NCBI GenBank assembly: GCA_013331535.1
Contig: DUGF01000054.1
Coordinates: 6,987-17,813, forward strand
Length of the DNA stretch: 10,827 nucleotides
Direction of reading: 5' to 3'
Origin: Microcaldota archaeon
Lineage (GTDB): Archaea > Micrarchaeota > Micrarchaeia > Anstonellales > Bilamarchaeaceae
A program made the position numbers and the translations under genes. Below, one piece after another: positions 6,943 to 10,827 of the stretch; the stretch's first letter is position 1; each line of letters opens with the position of its first letter. Under the pieces are notes generated by a model. It saw only the letters and a program-made list of their open reading frames with translations. It searched no databases and was not told where the DNA came from.

Positions 6943-7692
6943 ATGGCAGGTACTACGGATAAACAGCTTATAATCGATGGAAAACGTACTGATGGCCGGA
7001 CTATTGATGAGATCCGACCATTACGAATAGAGGTAGGTGTAATCAGCTCTGCTGACGGTTCTGCTTTGGTTGAATGGGGCGGAAACAAGGTTCTCTGCGG
7101 GGTTTATGGTCCAAGGGAATGTATTCCAAAGCATGAAGCGAGTCCATATGGGGCCTTGATAAAATGCAGGTACTCGATGAGTCCGTTTGCCTCGCTTAGC
7201 GAGCATGGCAGAAGCGGTCCAAACCGAAGAAGCCTGGAAATTTCAAAGGTAATCCGGGAGGTTTTTGAAAACCTGATTATTGCCGAGAATTTCCCGAAGA
7301 CCCAGATAAACATTTTCATTGATGTTCTTCAGGCAGATGGGGGGACAAGAGTTGCCTCTATTACTGCGGCATCTGCTGCCTTAGCAAGCGCAGGTATTCC
7401 AATGCGTGATGTGGTTTCTGCAATAGCTACTGGAAAAGTTGATGGTCAGATGGTCGTTGACTTAGGAAAGGATGAAGATAATTTCGGTCAGTCTGATATG
7501 CCGATTGCGCTTTCTCACAGGAAAAAAGACATTCTTTTGCTTCAGATGGATGGCCTTTTGACAAAAGAAGAAATTTTAAAGGCTCTTGACATGGCTGAGA
7601 AAAGTTGCGAAAAGGTCCATGAGGTTCAGGTCGCAGCGGTTCGTAAAATTTACGAAAGTGCAGCACTGTCCGAACAAAAAATTAGTTTGTAA
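6943..7692 (+). CDS. rrp41: Exosome catalytic subunit Rrp41 (RNase PH family)
   Basis: Rrp41 is the active subunit of the archaeal exosome. Three copies alternate with three Rrp42 to form a ring that degrades RNA 3' to 5' by phosphorolysis and can add A-rich tails. From the ATG at 6943 the protein has 249 residues, the normal length. It contains GKRTDGRTIDEIRP at the N-terminus, the Arg-rich stretch HGRSGPNRRSLE that contacts RNA, ADGGTRVASITAASAAL with the phosphate-binding GTR, and KDEDNFGQSDMPIA with the aspartates expected at the active site. An upstream in-frame ATG at 6925 is rejected because AAGGTGA (6932-6938) is placed correctly for 6943. The usual upstream partners rrp4 and sbds are absent from the window; shortened thiI is there instead. 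A short A/T-rich stretch (6901-6920) could give a local promoter. Confidence 0.97.
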   Translation: MAGTTDKQLIIDGKRTDGRTIDEIRPLRIEVGVISSADGSALVEWGGNKVLCGVYGPRECIPKHEASPYGALIKCRYSMSPFASLSEHGRSGPNRRSLEISKVIREVFENLIIAENFPKTQINIFIDVLQADGGTRVASITAASAALASAGIPMRDVVSAIATGKVDGQMVVDLGKDEDNFGQSDMPIALSHRKKDILLLQMDGLLTKEEILKALDMAEKSCEKVHEVQVAAVRKIYESAALSEQKISL

Positions 7693-7706
7693 TCGAGGTG
7701 ATATTG

Positions 7707-8492
7707 ATGGCAGACACGTTTAAAGAGATGATTATGCACGGAATAAGACGAGATGTTCTTCTCAATCTCCTTAAAAAAGGTTTGAGATTTGATAACCGAA
7801 AATTCGATGAACTAAGGCCAGCAGAGTTGAAAAAAGGCGTACTTGACACTGCGGAAGGTTCGGCTCTTGCAAGACTAGGTAGGTCTCAGGTACTTGCAGC
7901 AGTGAAATTTGATATTTCGGTTCCTTATCCAGACAAGCCGAACGAAGGTACGATTGTAACTGGTGCGGAATTTTTACCAACTGCGTCTCCAACATTTGAA
8001 CCTGGTCCTCCAGATGAGAATGCAATCGAGCTTGCGCGTGTTATTGACAGGGGAATCCGCAGCGCGGAGATCGTTGATACAAAATCCCTTTTTATAGAAG
8101 AGGGAAAAGCACTTTCATGCTATATTGATCTTTATATTCTTGACCATGGAGGAAACCTTATCGATACTGCAGGACTTGCGGCAATGGGCGCACTTATGGA
8201 TACGAAGGTGCCTAAAGTCGAGAACGGAAAGATTGTGCGCAATGAGCATATTCGCTCTCTTAATCCAAAATCTAAGGTAATTGCGTCTAGTTTTGCAAAG
8301 ACCGGAGATTACTGGCTGGTTGATCCAAGCCTTGAAGAAGAGGTGGCTGCGGATACTTCTATAACTATCACTACAACCGAAACCCATGTTTGCTCAATGC
8401 AGAAAAGACATGGCTCTTTGACTAAGAGTGATCTTATGGACTGTATAGACCTTGCATTTAAAAAAGGAGATGAACTAAGAAGATTATTGTAA
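7707..8492 (+). CDS. rrp42: Exosome structural subunit Rrp42 (RNase PH family)
   Basis: Rrp42 is the non-catalytic RNase PH-fold partner of Rrp41 and completes the hexameric ring and part of the RNA-binding surface. The 261 residues match the family length. Typical features are the N-terminal helix before GLRFDNRKFDELRP, GSALARLGRSQVLAAVK, the segment GAEFLPTASPTFEPGPPDENAIELARVIDRGIR, and LYILDHGGNLIDTAGLAAMGAL, followed by a C-terminal lobe with TITTTETHVCSMQKRHGSL. The gene starts 14 bases after the rrp41 stop. GAGGTGAT (7695-7702) precedes the ATG at 7707 by four bases, so the in-frame GTG at 7698, which lies inside that site, is not the start. Co-translation with rrp41 suits their 1:1 assembly. 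Confidence 0.97.
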   Translation: MADTFKEMIMHGIRRDVLLNLLKKGLRFDNRKFDELRPAELKKGVLDTAEGSALARLGRSQVLAAVKFDISVPYPDKPNEGTIVTGAEFLPTASPTFEPGPPDENAIELARVIDRGIRSAEIVDTKSLFIEEGKALSCYIDLYILDHGGNLIDTAGLAAMGALMDTKVPKVENGKIVRNEHIRSLNPKSKVIASSFAKTGDYWLVDPSLEEEVAADTSITITTTETHVCSMQKRHGSLTKSDLMDCIDLAFKKGDELRRLL

Positions 8493-8526
8493 CTACCAAT
8501 TATTTTACTGTAAGGGGGGATATAAT

Positions 8527-8760
8527 ATGCTTAATACTCAAAAATATGGGGCGAAACTGCGAAAGCTGGTAAATGCAGCACTTAAGTCAAAGTGTACAAG
8601 GTATGAGTGTCCGAAATGCAGAAAGCTCAAAGTTGTCCGAAAGGCCAACGCACTGTGGAAATGCAAATCCTGCGAGGCAGTATTTGCTGGCGGGGCATAT
8701 TCGTTCGCCACAGATTCAGGTAACGTAGTGCGAAGAACTGTCGCAGAATACGAATCATAA
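8527..8760 (+). CDS. rpl37ae: Large-subunit ribosomal protein L37Ae (eL43)
   Basis: A 77-residue zinc-ribbon protein of the archaeal/eukaryotic large ribosomal subunit. KYGAKLRKLVNAAL at the N-terminus, YECPKC (26-31), WKCKSC (44-49) and FAGGAYSFAT (53-62) match the family, with the four zinc cysteines at 28, 31, 46 and 49 all kept. AGGGGGGAT lies just upstream of the ATG. Its place directly after rrp42 is the usual archaeal order. The intact zinc site here is a useful contrast to the next gene. Confidence 0.95.
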   Translation: MLNTQKYGAKLRKLVNAALKSKCTRYECPKCRKLKVVRKANALWKCKSCEAVFAGGAYSFATDSGNVVRRTVAEYES

Positions 8761-8800
8761 TTTCGCTTATACGAGCTTAAACTAGCTTAAAGGTGGTAAC

Positions 8801-8938
8801 ATGGGAGAATACATTTCCTGGAAAACCGGGGAGAAAATAGATATTGCCAATATGAAGGATTTTCAGTTTCCTCCGACAGGAGACAAGATGCTGCTTAAGG
8901 CAAGGCCTCCGGTTGCACTTGATATGAAAACAGATTAG
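8801..8938 (+). CDS. rpoP: Rpo12 (RpoP)-like RNA polymerase subunit lacking all four zinc cysteines
   Basis: Rpo12 is a small zinc-ribbon subunit of archaeal RNA polymerase, homologous to eukaryotic Rpb12, that helps hold the assembly platform together. This 45-residue frame follows rpl37ae and precedes pcc1, where rpoP normally sits. It ends in DKMLLKARPPV, close to the family's K-(I/M/V)-L-Y-K-x-R-P-P-V tail. Against the family pattern EYxCxxCG...CPxCG-x-K, it reads EYISWKTGEK and FQFPPTGDK: the four ligands are Ser6, Thr9, Phe23 and Thr26. The spacing and surrounding residues are kept, so this looks like substitution rather than frameshift. AAGGTGGT (8789-8796) gives a strong ribosome binding site. 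The identification rests on gene order and the C-terminus, since the diagnostic cysteines are gone. Decay of the gene is possible, but the frame is open and free of gaps. Confidence 0.82.
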   Translation: MGEYISWKTGEKIDIANMKDFQFPPTGDKMLLKARPPVALDMKTD

Positions 8939-8999
8939 GTGCTGGTAGTTGGTGTTTGGTAATTAGATATTGGAAGCGATCAATTAGTACTACTGGCTA
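8935..8999 (+). repeat. Degenerate 7-base-period repeat tract (C), 3' of rpoP
   Basis: Eight consecutive 7-base units, the first overlapping the rpoP stop codon: TTAGGTG, CTGGTAG, TTGGTGT, TTGGTAA, TTAGATA, TTGGAAG, CGATCAA, TTAGTAC. After a two-base slip comes CTGGCTA. Consensus YTRGNNR, looser than the other tracts. Bases 9003-9017 (ACCAATCTCTAACAG) are roughly complementary to its beginning. It occupies the gap before pcc1, where many archaea have a Brix/Imp4 gene. Confidence 0.65.
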
Positions 9000-9035
9000 A
9001 AAACCAATCTCTAACAGCAATCATAGTTGAATGTT

Positions 9036-9311
9036 ATGAAATCAAAATGCAATATTGAGTTTTATTTTTCATCTGCCTCGTCCGCAAAGGCCGCATGTGA
9101 TGCGCTTAAACAGGAAGAGGATTTCAAGAAAAGGGTTGACAGTAAAGTGGAAGTAAAGGGAAGCACTCTTTTGCTTTCAGTTATTGCAGACGATACCACA
9201 TCCATGCGTGCAACGCTTAACTCTTATTTGCGTTCCCTGCAGGTCATAGAAGGGATTAATACTGGTGCAGTCGGAAATAAGAACACGAATGACGATGTAA
9301 ATAAAGATTAA
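9036..9311 (+). CDS. pcc1: KEOPS complex subunit Pcc1
   Basis: Pcc1 is the dimerisation subunit of KEOPS, the complex with Kae1, Bud32 and Cgi121 that completes N6-threonylcarbamoyladenosine (t6A) at position 37 of tRNAs reading ANN codons. The 91 residues show the family's compact alpha/beta layout: an early strand CNIEFYF, a helix with SAKAACDALKQE, strands KVEVKGSTLLLSVIADD, and the signature C-terminal helix TTSMRATLNSYLRSLQV. The last 15 residues are a polar Asn/Asp/Lys tail. The start is uncertain: ATG at 9036 is preferred, while an in-frame TTG at 9027 would add three residues. No good ribosome binding site precedes either. The place between rpoP and pfdB is typical for archaea. Confidence 0.9.
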   Translation: MKSKCNIEFYFSSASSAKAACDALKQEEDFKKRVDSKVEVKGSTLLLSVIADDTTSMRATLNSYLRSLQVIEGINTGAVGNKNTNDDVNKD

Positions 9312-9343
9312 CTTATCCAAATAACTATTAACGGGTGATATGT

Positions 9344-9715
9344 GTGAAACCAGATCCTGAATTGGAAAGATCTCTTGTGGAATATCAGAATGCTGAAAGA
9401 CAATTGCAATCGATAGTATTGCAGAAACACCAGCTCCAGCTGCAGCTCAATGAAATATCTCTTGCAGAAGAGGAATTAAAGAAATCCAAGGGAGATGTTT
9501 TCAAATCAATCGGTTCGGTAATGGTCAAAACAACAAAAGAAGATGCAGACAAAGACCTGAAGGAAAGACAGGATCTTGCAAAGATAAGGTCATCTACTTT
9601 GGAAAAACAGGAGGAAAAATTACGAACGCACCTTTCAACATTGCAAAAGAAGCTTGAGGATAAGATGAAAGGTTACAAGATGGGTGGAGGCGCAGGAGAA
9701 AGTGGCATCCAATAA
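9344..9715 (+). CDS. pfdB: Prefoldin beta subunit
   Basis: Prefoldin is a jellyfish-shaped alpha2-beta4 chaperone that captures unfolded proteins and passes them to the thermosome. The 123-residue product has the beta-subunit layout: an N-terminal coiled-coil helix rich in Gln and Leu (to about residue 50), the central hairpin with GDVFKSIGSVMVKTTKEDA, close to the family signature YKSIGxxLVK, and a C-terminal coiled-coil helix through KKLEDKMKG, then a short Gly-rich tail. The start is a GTG at 9344, preceded by GGGTGAT (9333-9339) at the right distance. The GTG at 9335 lies inside that site. The 3' end overlaps the next gene. Confidence 0.93.
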   Translation: MKPDPELERSLVEYQNAERQLQSIVLQKHQLQLQLNEISLAEEELKKSKGDVFKSIGSVMVKTTKEDADKDLKERQDLAKIRSSTLEKQEEKLRTHLSTLQKKLEDKMKGYKMGGGAGESGIQ

Positions 9716-10724
9716 TCCAAAAAATCTTTTTTCTAAATTTTTGCATTTTGTCCGCGGAAAGCGGATAGCAATAACCATGCACCGGGAGGCAGATATCGAC
9801 TCGGTTGCAAGTGCTTATGCGCTTTCTAAAGTAATTCCATCCAGCGAGATACTCTTTTTAGACAAGCCAGATGACCGGTCAAAACCACTTTCAGAAAAGC
9901 TGGGGGTAATCATCCGAATGCTTGGCGATGTCAAACCTTCTGATTATGATGGCCTTGTTGTCGTGGATTGCTCTTCGCATGCGCTTCTTCCATCTGTAAA
10001 AGAGAATGGATGGAAAATAATTGCTGTTTTTGACCATCATCGGAAAAGCGGCAAAGATGTTTCTGCTGATTTCGAGTTTATTGACGAGGAATCTCCATCC
10101 TGCGCTGAGCTGATTGCAATATTGCTCGATAATCGTGCGGAAAAAAACGAATCTGCAAAATCAGTGGCATCCACAAAATCCTCGTCGATCGAATCCGCAC
10201 TGATCTCATTTGCTCTGGCAGTTGCGTTTATCTCTGACACCGCGCGTTTTAGTTCCGGAAGAAAAGAAACATTTGAATTATTTTCGAAATTGTTGAAAAA
10301 GAGCGGCGCAACATACACCGACCTTCTTTTTTATGCCGATCCTCCAAGAAGCGATGACAAAAAGGTGGCTCTTGTCAAAGCACTTCAAAATGTGAGGTAT
10401 GCTTATAGCAATGGTATCCTGGTTGCATTTTGCGAGGCCGGTTCCTCCGAGTCAGATGTTGCGGAAACGCTTGTGCAAAGACTGGATGTTGCGTTTGTGG
10501 CAAAGACAGACTCTCAAGATAATTCAATAACACGAATCTCCGGGCGGGTTAACAAGAATATTCATACGATTAAGCTTAACGAGATAATGCGGCAGGTTGG
10601 TTCGGAACTCGGAGGACAGGGCGGCGGACATTATAAGGCAGCCGGTGCTCGTGTTCGTGCCTCTCCGCAAGAAGCGTTAAAAAAGTGCGTTGAGATATTG
10701 TTTCAGCGATTAACGGTTGGGTAG
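9702..10724 (+). CDS. DHH/DHHA1 family phosphoesterase (NrnA/RecJ-like)
   Basis: A manganese-dependent phosphoesterase of the DHH superfamily. Relatives hydrolyse nano-RNA, pAp or cyclic dinucleotides, or act as RecJ-like exonucleases; which applies here is not decidable. Counting from the GTG at 9702 there are 340 residues. All catalytic motifs are present: ADIDS (30-34), VVVDCSSH (86-93), FDHHR (110-114) and SDTAR (178-182), then the C-terminal DHHA1 domain ending in GGQGGGHYKAAG (304-315). No membrane segment or signal-sensing domain is visible, unlike GdpP-type enzymes. The Ser/Lys-rich stretch around 145-165 looks like a flexible insertion. The frame is open from a GTG at 9684. I prefer 9702 because GGTGGAGG and GGAG precede it. 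Either start overlaps pfdB, so translation is probably coupled. A role in trimming exosome products is inference from position. Confidence 0.9.
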   Translation: MASNNPKNLFSKFLHFVRGKRIAITMHREADIDSVASAYALSKVIPSSEILFLDKPDDRSKPLSEKLGVIIRMLGDVKPSDYDGLVVVDCSSHALLPSVKENGWKIIAVFDHHRKSGKDVSADFEFIDEESPSCAELIAILLDNRAEKNESAKSVASTKSSSIESALISFALAVAFISDTARFSSGRKETFELFSKLLKKSGATYTDLLFYADPPRSDDKKVALVKALQNVRYAYSNGILVAFCEAGSSESDVAETLVQRLDVAFVAKTDSQDNSITRISGRVNKNIHTIKLNEIMRQVGSELGGQGGGHYKAAGARVRASPQEALKKCVEILFQRLTVG

Positions 10725-10785
10725 TGGCTATCGGCTTCTAGCTATTGGCTATTAGCTCCAGCTACTGGCTTCTGACATTTGGTGA
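10724..10785 (+). repeat. Degenerate 7-base-period repeat tract (D), 3' of the DHH gene
   Basis: Nine units beginning at the last base of the stop codon: GTGGCTA, TCGGCTT, CTAGCTA, TTGGCTA, TTAGCTC, CAGCTA (six bases), CTGGCTT, CTGACAT, TTGGTGA. Consensus YTRGCTW. This is the clearest of the four tracts, and its CTAGCTA and CTGGCTT units also occur in tracts A or B. Confidence 0.8.
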
Positions 10786-10796
10786 TAATTATCAAA

Positions 10797-10827
10797 CTGA
10801 GCGGGAAAACCCACATCCTTTAGGAGT
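10797..10827. other. Possible left half of a hairpin cut by the window edge
   Basis: The last bases read GCGGGAAAACCCACATCC, then TTTA, then GGAGT. GGA could begin the return arm of a stem matching the left side, but the window ends before this can be seen. There is no coding frame here. Confidence 0.25.

Noticed and set aside
8801..8938. Nop10 as the identity of the 45-residue protein
   Set aside because: Nop10 has a different pattern after its cysteines and a Pro-rich tail of another form. The KMLLKARPPV ending and the position after rpl37ae fit Rpo12.
10724..10785. CRISPR array or exact tandem satellite
   Set aside because: The units are 7 bases with substitutions and slips, without spacers or identical repeats, and no cas genes are present.

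Overview
The window looks archaeal, and the gene content points to a DPANN-type genome. It carries the archaeal exosome subunits Rrp41 and Rrp42, ribosomal protein L37Ae, an Rpo12 (RpoP)-like protein, the KEOPS subunit Pcc1 and prefoldin beta. Starts are preceded by GGTG/GAGGTGAT-type ribosome binding sites or by TATA boxes at leaderless distance. A secreted protein made of six CTDSDGG-type cysteine repeats fits the DPANN lineages where I know such repeats. Placement below 'DPANN-like' is a guess.

Left arm (1-4655, all minus strand): a serine hydroxymethyltransferase gene running off the left edge (1-1043); a structured spacer (1044-1232) with two opposed heptad-repeat tracts; a six-repeat, 36-cysteine exported protein (1233-2900); and a two-domain ThyX-like protein (2982-4628) whose flavin/dUMP motifs are altered.

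Divergent spacer (4656-4969): a T/A-rich promoter region facing both ways, then about 220 bases of nested inverted repeats ending in a T-rich run. This is a candidate structured non-coding RNA that I cannot assign to a known family.

Right arm (4970-10724, all plus strand): a lipoprotein with a glycoside-hydrolase-like barrel (4970-6016); a ThiI gene that stops about a quarter short, beside a perfect 11-bp hairpin (6023-6919); then the conserved archaeal RNA-processing and translation cluster rrp41, rrp42, rpl37ae, rpoP, pcc1, pfdB and a DHH phosphoesterase. The genes are tightly spaced, with a binding site before most starts, so they are probably co-transcribed. Together they cover 3'-5' RNA decay, the ribosome, RNA polymerase, tRNA t6A modification, protein folding and small-nucleotide or oligonucleotide turnover.

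Two observations stand out. The 45-residue Rpo12-like protein sits in the expected gene position and keeps the family's C-terminal signature, yet all four zinc-binding cysteines are replaced (S6, T9, F23, T26), while the adjacent L37Ae keeps its four. Separately, degenerate 7-base-period tracts (consensus about YTRGCTW) begin at or just after the stop codon of three different genes, each in the same orientation relative to its gene. This looks like a dispersed 3'-end repeat family.
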